Counted from the stretch's first letter, positions 10,067 to 19,646 are shown. The stretch: 64,000 bases of DNA from Nodosilinea foveolarum (GCA_003242035.1 QBMC01000001.1:1-64000); one strand, 5' to 3'. Program-made: numbers and translations. Notes: generated from the letters alone by a model not told the origin.

Positions 10067-10705
10067 GTGAATTCTAACTCTGGTCAGGCTGCTGATGGCC
10101 CCAAAATTTATACGACTCAGTCTACTCCTAGTTACTACACCTTGCTAGGACTGAAGCCCAATGCGTCTGTGCAAGATATTCGGCGGGCCTATCGAGACCT
10201 GAGCAAGCTGTATCACCCGGATACGACTGAGCTGGAAAGTGCGATCGCAGTCTCTAAATTTCAGGCGCTAAATGAAGCCTATGCGACGCTCAGCAGTCCA
10301 GAAAAACGGCTTACTTACGATTACAAATCTGGCTATTCGCGCATGTCGGTGATGCAGCCACTGAGCAGTCAAACCTCTCAAAAAGCTGGCCCGCACGATT
10401 GGTCTGCTAGCTCTTATTTAGATCCGACTGACCGGCCACTGTCTGCCGGGGAGATGTTTGCGCTGTTTATACTAGGTATTACGTTTATCGGCTGTCTGGT
10501 ATTGGTCGTTACGATCGGTCTGACGAAGGGGGATTTGGGTGTGCCAGATTTGGAAACGCTGATGAATTCAGAGCGGGTAATGCCTGAGCGGTCGGGTGCG
10601 ATCACTGCTCCATCTGAAGACCCATCGGACTTACCGCCGACTTCACAATTTCGCCCAGAGCTGCCCGAAACCCTATGGCTAGTGCCCAAAGCGCCCCAAA
10701 TTTAA
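10067..10705 (+). CDS. J-domain (DnaJ-like) membrane protein
   Basis: A 212-residue protein with an N-terminal J-domain (about residues 20-85). It includes TYYTLLGL-type start YYTLLGLKPNA, the HPD tripeptide in LSKLYHPDTTELE, and ALNEAYATLSSPEKRLTYD. A single hydrophobic span lies at about 128-150, followed by a proline-rich tail. J-domains stimulate DnaK ATPase, so this protein probably recruits DnaK to the membrane. The G/F and zinc-finger regions of true DnaJ are absent. The start is GTG, with AGGAG about 10 bases upstream. The DUF3143 gene follows within 60 bp, an arrangement I associate with cyanobacteria. Confidence 0.9.
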   Translation: MNSNSGQAADGPKIYTTQSTPSYYTLLGLKPNASVQDIRRAYRDLSKLYHPDTTELESAIAVSKFQALNEAYATLSSPEKRLTYDYKSGYSRMSVMQPLSSQTSQKAGPHDWSASSYLDPTDRPLSAGEMFALFILGITFIGCLVLVVTIGLTKGDLGVPDLETLMNSERVMPERSGAITAPSEDPSDLPPTSQFRPELPETLWLVPKAPQI

Positions 10706-10763
10706 GGCTCTTTGCTCGTCAGCGAATCTACTTCGATTTGTTCTTTATTTTCACTACCGACCT

Positions 10764-11024
10764 ATGACGCCTAGTTCTAAACCGCTTTACAGCCACGCCT
10801 TACCCGAGATTGAAAATTGGCTCACCGATCAAGGATGCCAGCGCAATCGGGAAGATATTAGCCAGTGGAAAGTTTCGCGTTCCGATTGGTCGGCAGAGCT
10901 TTACCTGGATGTCGATTCTATTGTGGTGGATTACGCCAGCGCCGATGGCACAGAGATTCAGCGCAGCTTTAGGTATTCGCTGAGCAGAAGTGATTTGGAG
11001 GAAGTGATTTTTGCGGGGCCGTAG
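10764..11024 (+). CDS. DUF3143 family protein
   Basis: An 86-residue soluble protein matching my memory of DUF3143. It has PLYSHALPEIENWLTDQGC near the N-terminus, then WSAELYLDVDSIVVDY, and ends with FRYSLSRSDLEEVIFAGP. The function is unknown. It sits directly behind the J-domain gene on the same strand, and that linkage is the main clue, hinting at a role with the chaperone partner. No catalytic residues or cofactor motifs are visible. Confidence 0.85.
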   Translation: MTPSSKPLYSHALPEIENWLTDQGCQRNREDISQWKVSRSDWSAELYLDVDSIVVDYASADGTEIQRSFRYSLSRSDLEEVIFAGP

Positions 11025-11065
11025 CTTCGACTACGCTCAGCTACCGATGGTGCATAGGTGATGCG

Positions 11066-11479
11066 TTAAGAGGCGGGGCGGCAGGCGTCGTCGGTGCAGA
11101 CGGGGTAGGTGGGTTGATAGGTTTCGGTGCGTTTGCCGAAGAGGTCGTAGCGGTTGTCTCGGACGTATTCGTAAGTTTTGTCTCCGGCGGATTTTGCCCC
11201 TGGCATGGCTCTATATGCTTGGACAAAAAGAGCGCCCATGGGTAGCAGATGGCCGATTTCTTCGGCGGCGGCGCTACCTTGCCAGCGTTGATCGGGGCGG
11301 TCGAGGTTGATTAGAATCATGCCTAGCTCGCAGTCTTGGGCGGTGACGCTGAAGGCGGCTAGGGTGTTTTCGTCTTGCATGGGGACGTAGGTGAAGCGAT
11401 CGCCCCCGTCCAACTTCTCTAAAAGCTGAACTAGCGTGACGCAAAGATTGCAATTTCCGTCGTAAACCACTGCGTACAT
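11066..11479 (-). CDS. DCC family thiol-disulfide oxidoreductase-like protein (DUF393)
   Basis: A 137-residue protein with the defining N-terminal motif YDGNCNLCVTLVQLLEKLD, where the C-x-x-C sits in a thioredoxin-like position. A conserved central region includes RFTYVPMQDE. The family is predicted to be redox active, but substrates are not established. It is convergent with DUF3143 across 41 bp, and its start region faces the pstS promoter across about 270 bp. Extra cysteines occur near the C-terminus (VCTDDACRPAS). Confidence 0.9.
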   Translation of the reverse strand: MYAVVYDGNCNLCVTLVQLLEKLDGGDRFTYVPMQDENTLAAFSVTAQDCELGMILINLDRPDQRWQGSAAAEEIGHLLPMGALFVQAYRAMPGAKSAGDKTYEYVRDNRYDLFGKRTETYQPTYPVCTDDACRPAS

Positions 11480-11594
11480 AAGCGTATTTCCGGTGAGGTT
11501 AAGTGAGTGAATCGTAAAAAGTTAGTTAAAAGTTAACCGTTGTTGTGTGGAATACATCCAAAAAAGTAAGAGAGTGCTTACTTAGGTGCAATTC

Positions 11595-11613
11595 CTTAAC
11601 CTAACCTTTACTT
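11595..11613 (+). promoter_or_regulatory. Pho box (PhoB/SphR-type direct repeats) upstream of pstS
   Basis: Two 8-bp direct repeats, CTTAACCT and CTTTACTT, are separated by the 3-bp spacer AAC. They fit the cyanobacterial Pho-box pattern PyTTAAPyPyT with 3-bp spacing. The element lies 136 bp before the preferred pstS start and implies induction by phosphate limitation. Further GTTA-type half-sites lie at 11521-11538. Confidence 0.7.
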
Positions 11614-11749
11614 ATAAACGTTAGATTTCCGTCAAAATGCCAATGTGCCTAAGACATGTTGTGTGTTGTTGCCTTATCAAGCACAAGGAACTCACAGATG
11701 GCTAAAGCGTAACTAACGTCTCAACGGGTATTTAGGAGTGATAGGTTTC

Positions 11750-12754
11750 ATGCAACTTAATGGCAGATTTGGGAGTCGGACGACTCGTTTGGCTTGTTCT
11801 CTTTCTATTCTAGCGCTAGCTGCTAGCTTGAGCGCTTGTGGCGGTGGCGATACAGCGGGCGGTGATACGGCAAGTGGCGATATGGCTGCAAGTGGCGAAA
11901 GCGTCTCGGGCGATATTCAAATCGACGGCTCCAGTACCGTATATCCGATTGCTGAAGCCATGGCTGAAGAATTTCAGGGTGCGAATCCAGATGCTCGCGT
12001 AACGGTGGGTGTTTCGGGTTCTGGTGGGGGCTTCAAAAAGTTCTGCGCGGGCGAAACGGATATTTCTAATGCGTCTCGGGCTATTAAGGACGAAGAAAAA
12101 GCGGCTTGTGAAGCGGCGGGTGTTGAGTTTGCCGAAGTGCCGATTGCTTACGACGGGATTACGCTCGTGACTAACACTGGCAACGATTTTGCCGAATGTC
12201 TGACTATCGAGCAGCTCAACACCATTTGGTCACCCGATTCAGAAGGGACGGTTACCAACTGGAATCAGGTCGATCCTAGCTTCCCTGACCGGCCGCTAGA
12301 ACTGTATGGCCCTGGTCCGGACTCGGGTACGTTCGACTACTTTACAGAGGAAGTCAATGGCGAAGAAGGTGCCAGCCGAGGCGACTACACCGCGAGTGAA
12401 GATGATAACGTCATCGTCACGGGTGTAGAATCTTCTGCGGGTAGCTTGGGTTACTTTGGGTATGCCTATTACGAAGAGAACCAGGGTGCGCTCAAGGCAT
12501 TAGAAGTTGAGAACGAAGATGGCACTTGCGTTGCGCCTTCTGCTGAGACGATTGCCGACGGTTCTTACAACCCTATGTCGCGGCCTTTGTTTATCTACGT
12601 CAAGAAGGAGGCTTACGAAACCAAGCCTCAGGTTAAGGCGTTTGTGGACTATCAGCTCGCCGCAGAAAACGGCGCGTTGGTGAAGGAAGCGGGTTACATT
12701 ACGCTGCCAGATGCTGACCTAGCGGAGTCTAGATCGAAGGTTGAAAGCCTGTAA
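11750..12754 (+). CDS. pstS: Phosphate ABC transporter substrate-binding lipoprotein PstS
   Basis: A periplasmic phosphate-binding protein of 334 residues that feeds the PstCAB transporter. It has an N-terminal signal with the lipobox LSAC, then a glycine/serine-rich linker. The binding domain opens [20 protein letters not shown] and continues with [20 protein letters not shown]. The frame is open from a GTG at 11738, but AGGAG (11734-11738) overlaps that codon and stands 11 bases before ATG 11750, so ATG is preferred. It is first in the pst operon behind a Pho box. The anti-parallel DCC gene lies upstream. Confidence 0.97.
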   Translation: MQLNGRFGSRTTRLACSLSILALAASLSACGGGDTAGGDTASGDMAASGESVSGDIQIDGSSTVYPIAEAMAEEFQGANPDARVTVGVSGSGGGFKKFCAGETDISNASRAIKDEEKAACEAAGVEFAEVPIAYDGITLVTNTGNDFAECLTIEQLNTIWSPDSEGTVTNWNQVDPSFPDRPLELYGPGPDSGTFDYFTEEVNGEEGASRGDYTASEDDNVIVTGVESSAGSLGYFGYAYYEENQGALKALEVENEDGTCVAPSAETIADGSYNPMSRPLFIYVKKEAYETKPQVKAFVDYQLAAENGALVKEAGYITLPDADLAESRSKVESL

Positions 12755-12786
12755 GAGCTTCGTTTTATTGAGTCTCGATTAGATTT

Positions 12787-12813
12787 GCGGGACTAGACAC
12801 AAGCTAGTCTCGC
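12787..12813 (+). other. Intercistronic hairpin between pstS and pstC
   Basis: A 10-bp inverted repeat (GCGGGACTAG / CTAGTCTCGC, one G-T pair) with a 7-base loop lies between pstS and pstC, with no strong T-run after it. In many binding-protein-dependent operons such a hairpin limits read-through or protects the upstream message, giving more binding protein than permease. That role is inferred here. Confidence 0.55.
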
Positions 12814-12876
12814 CTGCTGGCGAGAAAGTGTTTACTTAAGCCTTACCGTTAATCATTATTTTTTTGAGGGTTTGAA

Positions 12877-13812
12877 ATGACTGCTGAGGCTCCTTTTGAT
12901 ATCGCAACGGGTGAATGGCGACCGCAGCGGGGGCGCGCCAAGCTAATTCAGCTTATTATCAAAATTATCTGCGGGTCATTCGCCGCGATTTCTATCGTCA
13001 CAACGTTGGGAATTGTGGGGACGTTGGTTTTTGAGGCGATCGCCTTTCTCCAAGAAATCCCGCTCTCTCAGTTCCTCACCGATGCCAAGTGGACGCCACT
13101 CTTTGCCAGTAAGGAGTTCGGCATCTTTGTATTGGTCAGCGCCACGATCATGATTTCGGTCATCTCCATCTTGGTAGCTCTACCGTTGGGCCTGCTCTCG
13201 GCGATTTGCCTAAGCGAGTACGCCACGCCCAAAGTCCGACGTATTTTGAAGCCCCTTCTAGAGATTCTGGCAGGCGTTCCGACTGTCGTGTATGGCTACT
13301 TTGCCCTGCTGACCGTAACGCCTCTTCTGCAAACTTTTCTGCCCGGACTTCAAGGCTTTAACGCACTGAGCGCTGGGCTAGTCCTGGGCGTGATGATTAC
13401 ACCGTTGGTGGCGTCGCTCAGTGAAGATGCGCTTTACTCGGTGCCCCGCAGCCTGAAGGATGGGGCGTATGCGCTGGGAGCCACGAAGCGTGAAGCGGTG
13501 ACCTCGGTGATTTTGCCTGCGGCCCTTTCTGGCATTGTGGCCTCGCTGATTTTGGCGGTTTCTCGGGCGATTGGTGAAACCATGATTGTGACGCTGGCGG
13601 CAGGTGCGAACCCTACTTTGGGATTCAATCCTTTTGTGCCCGTGATGACGATGACTGCCTTCATTGTGCAGGTGACTGCGGGCGACGCGCCTCACGGCAC
13701 CATCGAGTACAAAACCATTTATGCCGTGGGCATGACGCTGTTCTTGCTGACGCTGGCGCTCAATGTCTTTAGCTTCTGGTTTGTCCGCCGCTTCCGTGAA
13801 AAATATGAATAG
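12877..13812 (+). CDS. pstC: Phosphate ABC transporter permease PstC
   Basis: A 311-residue inner-membrane permease with six predicted spans. It carries the binding-protein-dependent transport signature for coupling to the ATPase, around EDALYSVPRSLKDGAYALGA and ILPAALSGIVASLILAVSRAIGE. GAGGG lies about 6 bases before the ATG. It lies second in the pst operon, downstream of the intercistronic hairpin, and pstA follows after 52 bp. Length and motif positions are normal. Confidence 0.96.
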   Translation: MTAEAPFDIATGEWRPQRGRAKLIQLIIKIICGSFAAISIVTTLGIVGTLVFEAIAFLQEIPLSQFLTDAKWTPLFASKEFGIFVLVSATIMISVISILVALPLGLLSAICLSEYATPKVRRILKPLLEILAGVPTVVYGYFALLTVTPLLQTFLPGLQGFNALSAGLVLGVMITPLVASLSEDALYSVPRSLKDGAYALGATKREAVTSVILPAALSGIVASLILAVSRAIGETMIVTLAAGANPTLGFNPFVPVMTMTAFIVQVTAGDAPHGTIEYKTIYAVGMTLFLLTLALNVFSFWFVRRFREKYE

Positions 13813-13864
13813 CGCAAAGATTTTTAAGACAGATGCAAACTGATTGGACGACAAAGGTTTTGTG

Positions 13865-14782
13865 ATGGACTCGAGAATTTCTTCTAGGCCCGCTGAGAGG
13901 GATATAAGCAAAAGCGAATTTAAGGGCAATCTCTCAACCCGCTATACGCTAGATCGCGCTTTTGAGATCGCGGCTTGGGCGGCGACCGGGATCGCCGTGC
14001 TTATTCTGGCGTGGTTACTGCTCACCATTTTGATTGACGGGCTGAGTACGCTCAACTGGAACTTTGTCACTAGCTACCCTTCCCGGAATGCGGAAAACGC
14101 TGGCGTGGTGGCGGCTTTGCTAGGTACAGCATGGCTGATGGTTTTGGTAGCGGCTTTTACATTCCCGGTGGGCATAGGTGCGGCTATTTATTTAGAAGAG
14201 TTTTCCAACGATAATTGGTTTACGCGCTTAGTCGAAATCAATATCAGCAACTTGGCAGGCGTTCCCTCTATTATTTATGGTTTGCTAGGACTGGCGGTTT
14301 TTGTGCGCGTGTTCGAGCCGATTACGGGGGGACGCAGCGTTCTTTCGGGTAGTTTGACGCTGTCGCTGCTGATTTTGCCGGTAATTATTGTGGCGACACG
14401 AGAAGCGCTACGAGCAGTGCCAAACAGTCTGCGACTCGCGGGCTACGCGTTGGGTGCGACCCGTTGGCAGGTGGTTTGGAGCCACGTGCTGCCGCAAGCG
14501 ATGCCAGGAATTCTAACGGGCGTTATTCTGGCGCTTTCTAGAGCGATTGGCGAAACGGCTCCACTGATTGCAGTTGGGGCAGCGGTGTTTATTTCCTTTG
14601 CGCCGGAGGGATTGCAGAGTCAGTTCACGGCTATGCCGATTCAAATTTACAACTGGGTGGGCCGTCCGCAGGAGGAGTTTCACCATATTGCGGCTTCGGG
14701 CATCATCGTGCTGATGAGCATGTTGCTGTTTATGAATGCGATCGCCATCTACCTCCGCAACCGCTTTCAAAAAGAAGTTTAA
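13865..14782 (+). CDS. pstA: Phosphate ABC transporter permease PstA
   Basis: A 305-residue inner-membrane partner of PstC with six predicted spans. The EAA-type coupling loop is seen at REALRAVPNSLRLAGYALGA, followed by VLPQAMPGILTGVILALSRA. The frame opens at TTG 13844 and GTG 13862. ATG 13865, with AAAGG upstream, gives a normal N-terminus (MDSRISSRP). It lies between pstC and pstB on the same strand. Nothing unusual is seen. Confidence 0.96.
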   Translation: MDSRISSRPAERDISKSEFKGNLSTRYTLDRAFEIAAWAATGIAVLILAWLLLTILIDGLSTLNWNFVTSYPSRNAENAGVVAALLGTAWLMVLVAAFTFPVGIGAAIYLEEFSNDNWFTRLVEINISNLAGVPSIIYGLLGLAVFVRVFEPITGGRSVLSGSLTLSLLILPVIIVATREALRAVPNSLRLAGYALGATRWQVVWSHVLPQAMPGILTGVILALSRAIGETAPLIAVGAAVFISFAPEGLQSQFTAMPIQIYNWVGRPQEEFHHIAASGIIVLMSMLLFMNAIAIYLRNRFQKEV

Positions 14783-14861
14783 AGCTTTTCTCCCTCGTCT
14801 CAGGCTACACCTGTCTTAGTTTTTCCGGTCAACTCCTTATCTTCTCTTACGGTCTTTTATC

Positions 14862-15677
14862 ATGGTTTCTGTTCCCAACACCACTTCTAGTGCGGTCATG
14901 ACCAAGAATGCTTTTCAAGTTGAAAAGGTCTCGGTTTCCTACGGCAGCAATCTAGCTGTCAAAGACGTTTATCTGGACATTCCCGAGCATCAGGTTGTTG
15001 CTTTTATCGGGCCATCGGGCTGCGGTAAGAGTACGATTTTGCGCTGCTTCAATCGCATGAATGACCTGATTCCGAGTGCCAGAGTTGAAGGCAACATTAC
15101 CTTTAATGGCGAAAGCATTACGGGTAAAAAGGTAGACCCGGTTGAGCTACGTCGTCGAGTGGGCATGGTGTTTCAAAAGCCCAACCCGTTTCCCAAGTCG
15201 ATTTACGACAACATTACGTTTGGGGCGAGAATCAACGGCTACCAGGGCAACATGGACGAGCTAGTTGAGAAGTCTTTACGCGGCGCGGCGCTGTGGGATG
15301 AGGTGAAGGACAAGCTCAAGGACAGCGGCTTAGGGCTTTCGGGCGGTCAGCAGCAGCGGCTTTGTATTGCGAGAGCGATCGCCATCGAACCCGAAGTCAT
15401 CTTAATGGACGAGCCTTGCTCCGCACTAGACCCCATTTCTACGCTCAAAGTAGAAGAGCTAATGCACGAGCTAAAAGATCGCTACACCATCATCATCGTG
15501 ACGCACAACATGCAACAGGCGTCTCGCGTTTCAGATCGCACCGCGTTCTTTAATGCCATTGAGACGGATCAAGGCGGCAAGATGGGCTATTTAGTAGAGT
15601 ACGACAAGACTCAAAACATCTTCAGCAATCCGAAAGAAGAATACACCCGCGATTATGTCTCTGGGCGCTTCGGTTAG
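14862..15677 (+). CDS. pstB: Phosphate ABC transporter ATP-binding protein PstB
   Basis: The cytoplasmic ATPase of the phosphate importer, 271 residues. The Walker A is GPSGCGKST, the ABC signature is [16 protein letters not shown] and the Walker B is [14 protein letters not shown], with the switch histidine in [16 protein letters not shown]. The second ATG, at 14898 ([11 protein letters not shown]), is an alternative start, because no clear ribosome site precedes 14862. It closes the pst cluster, and no phoU or phoB/phoR gene follows in this window. Confidence 0.97.
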   Translation: MVSVPNTTSSAVMTKNAFQVEKVSVSYGSNLAVKDVYLDIPEHQVVAFIGPSGCGKSTILRCFNRMNDLIPSARVEGNITFNGESITGKKVDPVELRRRVGMVFQKPNPFPKSIYDNITFGARINGYQGNMDELVEKSLRGAALWDEVKDKLKDSGLGLSGGQQQRLCIARAIAIEPEVILMDEPCSALDPISTLKVEELMHELKDRYTIIIVTHNMQQASRVSDRTAFFNAIETDQGGKMGYLVEYDKTQNIFSNPKEEYTRDYVSGRFG

Positions 15678-15714
15678 ACCAAATTCCCTTTTAGATTGTC
15701 CAATTTCAGATAAC

Positions 15715-15751
15715 CAAAGCCACTGTACAGATATCACTTGCGGTGGCTTTG
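15715..15751. terminator. Candidate bidirectional terminator hairpin after pstB
   Basis: A perfect 9-bp inverted repeat, CAAAGCCAC / GTGGCTTTG, with a 19-base loop lies between the convergent pstB and Uma2 genes. The T-runs on either side are short, so efficiency is uncertain. Confidence 0.5.
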
Positions 15752-15766
15752 TCGTTGAGCTAATGC

Positions 15767-16405
15767 CTATCCACCTACTGTCAAAACTTCCTCAGCCGTT
15801 AATCTGAAACTGGGAAAGACGTTAGAGACAATGGATTGGTTGTCTTGGAGTAACTTAATCTCGTATTCTCCATCTATCAGCGTACAGACAGAAAGTGTCG
15901 GTTTCTTAGGCTTGCCGATGTGTCTAACGCCTCCTAGTCCGGCGCAGTCTACAATCCAATATTCTGAGATTCCCAAGGCTGCATAATCTTCGAGCTTTCG
16001 AGCATAGTCATTCTGCCAGTTGCTGCTTACGACTTCTGCTACGAACTTAATCGAACTGCCTAGCGTCAAGATGGACTGTTCGGGCCAAATTGGTTCTTTA
16101 GCCAGTTCTGTTCGATCAACTACTGCAACGTCAGGTCGAAACGCGGTCATCCCCATCGTGGCAATGCTATTAGAAGGGCGGAGTAGCCCCCTTTGTAAGA
16201 CAAACCAGGGTAAGTTTGCGGTGTCTATCTGAACGCAAGCTTTTGTAGTGATGAAGGCCACCACTTCCTCATGCTGGCCGGTTGGCTCCAAGTCGAACAC
16301 CTCTCCGTCAATGAGTTCGTAGCGGTTGTTGTCACCATAGCGGGCTAAAAAATCATCAACGCTTAAGGGTTTAAGCGGTACGAGTCGGTCAGTTGCTAGC
16401 GTCAT
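15767..16405 (-). CDS. Uma2-family (DUF820) putative endonuclease
   Basis: A 212-residue protein of the large cyanobacterial Uma2 family, which has the PD-(D/E)XK nuclease fold. Visible are DDFLARYGDNNRYELIDGEV near the N-terminus, FRPDVAVVDR (catalytic aspartate region), KFVAEVVSSNWQNDYARK (E-x-V with following lysine), and LGISEYWIVD. The biological target is unknown, and the family is amplified in cyanobacterial genomes. It stands alone between pstB (convergent) and the DUF445 gene 50 bp downstream on the same strand. Confidence 0.9.
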   Translation of the reverse strand: MTLATDRLVPLKPLSVDDFLARYGDNNRYELIDGEVFDLEPTGQHEEVVAFITTKACVQIDTANLPWFVLQRGLLRPSNSIATMGMTAFRPDVAVVDRTELAKEPIWPEQSILTLGSSIKFVAEVVSSNWQNDYARKLEDYAALGISEYWIVDCAGLGGVRHIGKPKKPTLSVCTLIDGEYEIKLLQDNQSIVSNVFPSFRLTAEEVLTVGG

Positions 16406-16455
16406 CGGTTCACTTCAACCCTAGTGCTGCCATTACAGCTTACCAAATGAGCCTC

Positions 16456-17688
16456 TTAGCGCTGTAGAAACAAAAATCCAGCTTGCATTGCGCCAATGGC
16501 AAATCCTAGAATTCCACCCAAGTTCACGATCGCCTGCAATTCACTTTTCACAATGGTTTGAATGGCACCCTCTAGCTCCTTGGGAGAAGTCGCATTTACC
16601 CGGTCAATAATGACCTGATCGATATTGAGGATAGGAATGACCTGTACGATGATGTTTTCCATATCGCGCTCCAAGTAACGCTCTAAAATGAGCGCGAGTT
16701 CCTGGCTCACCATGCCCAAAGATTCCGTCATCACTGGCGAAGATTGCAATCGTCCGAGTAGCTGACTCGCTAGCTTTTCCCAGTTTATCGACTCGCTCAG
16801 TTTCTCTAGTAAGGTGCCCCCATTCTCTTTTAGATAGGTCTTAATCGTTTGTTTCAGCGTCCGCCTAAGCTGCCGTACGGTAGAAACGGGAAGCTCCTGT
16901 AAAGAAAATTTCTGAAGCCATTTTTGTAAGCGCACCTTGATGCCTAAGGCTGCTGTCAGCTCTGCGATGCGAGCATTACTTTTTATGGGTTCTTCGGCGC
17001 AGACGTTGCGCAGCCTAGTGAGGGCGTTGCGGACGCCAAAGATGTTGGCGACGACCCAGTAGGTGCCGCTAGTTTTAGAGCGCAGCGTTTCGTCAATTAC
17101 CTGAATGTTGTAGTCGGTGAGAAAATCTACTAGTAACTGTCGTACTCTGTCGGGGGGCAGTATGCCATTGACTACCCAGTCCGAGATTTGTGCGGCTTGC
17201 TCGTCGTTGAGCTGGAAGTCGAGCAGAACCTGATCGAAAATTTGGTTGATCTGGGCTTCTAAAAAGTCGTCGCGCCGAGACCAGACGCGCAGCAGCCGGG
17301 GTAAGGACTGACCGATGATGTCTTGCAGAATATTGCCGAGGATCTGGGCGGTGCGGGCCTGACCGCTGCCCTGCATTTGCTCTAAAGCGAGCTGCAATAG
17401 CCAGAGAATAGCTTTCTCGGTGCGTTCGGTTTCTAGCAGGCGGCGGGCTAGGCGCTGCATTTCTTCGGGGGTGAGGAGCGATCGCATCATCACATCCGCA
17501 ACCTTAGTCGCTAGCCGCTGCTGGTTGCTCGGAATGAGTCCTGGCGTAAACGGAATGCGTCTGCCCAAAAAATATCTCGGCTGATAAGGCCGAAACAGCA
17601 TTTTAATGGCGATGGCATTGGTGAAATAGCCAATGACGCCGCCTAGTACCGGCGGCAATAAGACTATCCACAGATTTGACGCACTCAT
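16456..17688 (-). CDS. DUF445 family membrane protein
   Basis: A 410-residue protein. An N-terminal hydrophobic segment (about 5-25) leads into the DUF445 signature GYFTNAIAIKMLFRPYQP followed by GRRIPFTPGLIPSNQQRLA. A long helical region follows, then a C-terminal hydrophobic hairpin (LGGILGFAIGAMQAGFLFL). The role is not established. It is 11 bp downstream of menG on the same strand, and the pair may share a transcript. Length is as expected for this family. Confidence 0.9.
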   Translation of the reverse strand: MSASNLWIVLLPPVLGGVIGYFTNAIAIKMLFRPYQPRYFLGRRIPFTPGLIPSNQQRLATKVADVMMRSLLTPEEMQRLARRLLETERTEKAILWLLQLALEQMQGSGQARTAQILGNILQDIIGQSLPRLLRVWSRRDDFLEAQINQIFDQVLLDFQLNDEQAAQISDWVVNGILPPDRVRQLLVDFLTDYNIQVIDETLRSKTSGTYWVVANIFGVRNALTRLRNVCAEEPIKSNARIAELTAALGIKVRLQKWLQKFSLQELPVSTVRQLRRTLKQTIKTYLKENGGTLLEKLSESINWEKLASQLLGRLQSSPVMTESLGMVSQELALILERYLERDMENIIVQVIPILNIDQVIIDRVNATSPKELEGAIQTIVKSELQAIVNLGGILGFAIGAMQAGFLFLQR

Positions 17689-17699
17689 AAACGGTTGCT

Positions 17700-18458
17700 C
17701 TAGCCCCTAATCTGGCTCTCGGTCTGGCCCTTAGTCGCCACTAACACGCCCATCATGCCACCCGCAATGGGGTAGTGAATCGCCTCGGTGAATCCGGCTG
17801 CTTTTGCCAGATCTACTTGCCGCGATCCCGATGGAAAGCGATCTACGCTAGGGCTAATGTAAGCATACTCCTCGCTTAGTCCAAACCGCTCTGCCGTGGG
17901 CACGACGATGTTGGCTAAGTACCACTGCTGAAACTGTCGTACGAGTGGATTAGTAGGGGTGTGAAAATCTAGAATGGCCACTTTTGCACCCGGTTTGACA
18001 ACCCGGTGTAGTTCGCTTAGCCCCTGCGGAATATCGGTGAGGTTGCGCAGTCCGTAGGCCATGGTGACGGCATCGAATTCGCTGTTCTCGAAGGGTAGAT
18101 CGAGGGCGTCGGATTCTATCCAACTAAGTCTAGCTTGGAGATGGGGGTTTCTTTGTGCGGCGATCGCCAACTGCTCTACTGCAAAGTCTGCGCCGATCAC
18201 CTGTCCGGTTTCGCCTACCTGACGAGCCAGCAGCAGCGCCAGATCGCCACTGCCACAGCACAAGTCCAGAGCGTGATCGCCTGCTTCAGCACCGCTCCAG
18301 CGCACGGCCATTTGCTTCCATACCCGATGCAAACCTAGGCTCAAATCCTGATTGAGCTGATCGTACTGAGGGGCAATCCGGTCGAAGAGCTGACGAATGC
18401 GGTCGGCTTCTGGCTGAACGGGCGAGGCGAGGGGCTGGTCAGCTATCTGATTAGCCAT
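17700..18458 (-). CDS. menG: Demethylphylloquinone/demethylmenaquinone methyltransferase (UbiE/MenG)
   Basis: A 252-residue SAM-dependent C-methyltransferase. In cyanobacteria the UbiE/MenG enzyme makes the methylation step of phylloquinone, the photosystem I quinone cofactor. Visible motifs are LFDRIAPQYDQLNQDLSLGL, the SAM-binding glycine motif ALDLCCGSGDLALLLA, DAVTMAYGLRNLTD and KVAILDFHTP. All are typical of the UbiE family. DUF445 follows by 11 bp. Without ubiquinone in cyanobacteria, the menG role is the sensible reading of the family. Confidence 0.93.
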   Translation of the reverse strand: MANQIADQPLASPVQPEADRIRQLFDRIAPQYDQLNQDLSLGLHRVWKQMAVRWSGAEAGDHALDLCCGSGDLALLLARQVGETGQVIGADFAVEQLAIAAQRNPHLQARLSWIESDALDLPFENSEFDAVTMAYGLRNLTDIPQGLSELHRVVKPGAKVAILDFHTPTNPLVRQFQQWYLANIVVPTAERFGLSEEYAYISPSVDRFPSGSRQVDLAKAAGFTEAIHYPIAGGMMGVLVATKGQTESQIRG

Positions 18459-18516
18459 CTAGTGATAAGAGCCTGAGGGTGAGGCTTGGCGAACTACCGA
18501 ACCATCATGACACAGC

Positions 18517-19413
18517 TTATTGCGCGGTGGCTTTCAGGCAGAGGGCTATTTGGGGGCTAATTAAACCAACTAAGCTAACCACATCGCCTACGGTTGCATA
18601 GGCTCGGTTCCACTGTAAGGAGAGGGAGGCTAGCGTTTCGCCCTGGTAGACGATGGGGGTGGCTACATGGCATTCGGTGCCGTTGGCGTAGAGGGCATCA
18701 GTGGCGATCTTTACTGTAGATTGAATGCTGACGGCGGACTGTGCGGTTTGAGTGGCGATCGCTTCCTTCACCAATTCGTTTTGAGCGATCGCACCCACAT
18801 CTACGCTGCCATAGCAACCCGCTAACCCAGCCATCATCACGCCACAGCCATCTGCACCCAAAATCTGACCGAATCCATTGGCTAAAAACGTTAGCACTTC
18901 TTCTAGCGACATAGACTGTGCCGCTATTTGGCCGACGGTCACCATCAGCTTCGTTTGCTTTTCGGCTACGTGCAGCGCCTCATTCTGCTGCTTAATCAGA
19001 TCGTAAGTTTCAGAGGCCCTGTCAACAACAGTTTTCAGCTCTTCAGGGTCCCAAGGCTTAGTAATGTAGCGATACACCTGGCCAGCATTAATCGCATCCA
19101 CCAAATCTTCTACATCGGTAAAGCCCGTCAAGATGATGCGTACCGTATCTGGAAACTCAGGGACAGTCTTGCTCAAAAACTCAGTCCCTTTCATTTCGGG
19201 CATCCGCTGGTCGGAGATAATGACCGCCACTTCGCCTTCTTCTGCCAGCACTTTCAGCGCCGCTGTACCGCTCTCTGCTCGAAGTACCTTAAAACTACGG
19301 CGAAATGTACGATACAACAGATCCAAATTGTCAGGTTCGTCATCGACAACCAGCATCAGAGGCTTCTTAGACAGAGTATGACTAGCGATGGTTAGCGGAC
19401 TAATAGCGCTCAT
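18517..19413 (-). CDS. Response regulator with REC and GAF-like domains
   Basis: About 298 residues. The receiver domain (about 18-135) shows the acidic pair in LVVDDEPDNLDLL, the phospho-acceptor aspartate in VAVIISDQRMPEMKGTEFL, and the conserved lysine in YRYITKPWDPEELK. A coiled-coil linker (about 140-165) leads to a GAF-like sensory domain (about 165-298). There is no visible kinase, GGDEF, HD-GYP or DNA-binding output, so it probably passes phosphorylation state to a partner. The frame opens at TTG 19437. ATG 19413 is chosen. No cognate kinase is adjacent. Confidence 0.85.
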   Translation of the reverse strand: MSAISPLTIASHTLSKKPLMLVVDDEPDNLDLLYRTFRRSFKVLRAESGTAALKVLAEEGEVAVIISDQRMPEMKGTEFLSKTVPEFPDTVRIILTGFTDVEDLVDAINAGQVYRYITKPWDPEELKTVVDRASETYDLIKQQNEALHVAEKQTKLMVTVGQIAAQSMSLEEVLTFLANGFGQILGADGCGVMMAGLAGCYGSVDVGAIAQNELVKEAIATQTAQSAVSIQSTVKIATDALYANGTECHVATPIVYQGETLASLSLQWNRAYATVGDVVSLVGLISPQIALCLKATAQ

Positions 19414-19646
19414 AGGATTCGCTTCTTGAGATAGCAAGGTGATATACAGGCAAAGGATCAGGCAGCGATTCGACCGCGCTTTCAGAATTGTGAATTTATG
19501 ATTTTGAACGCACGGTTAGTTAGCTGCTTGTCTCTCAGTAAACCCAGCAATACATCAAAAATAACCTTGGTAACTACGTATGCAAGCTGTATAAAACTAG
19601 ACTTAAAATCCGCTTGAAAGTCAGCAAATTTGACCGCAGGCTAGGA

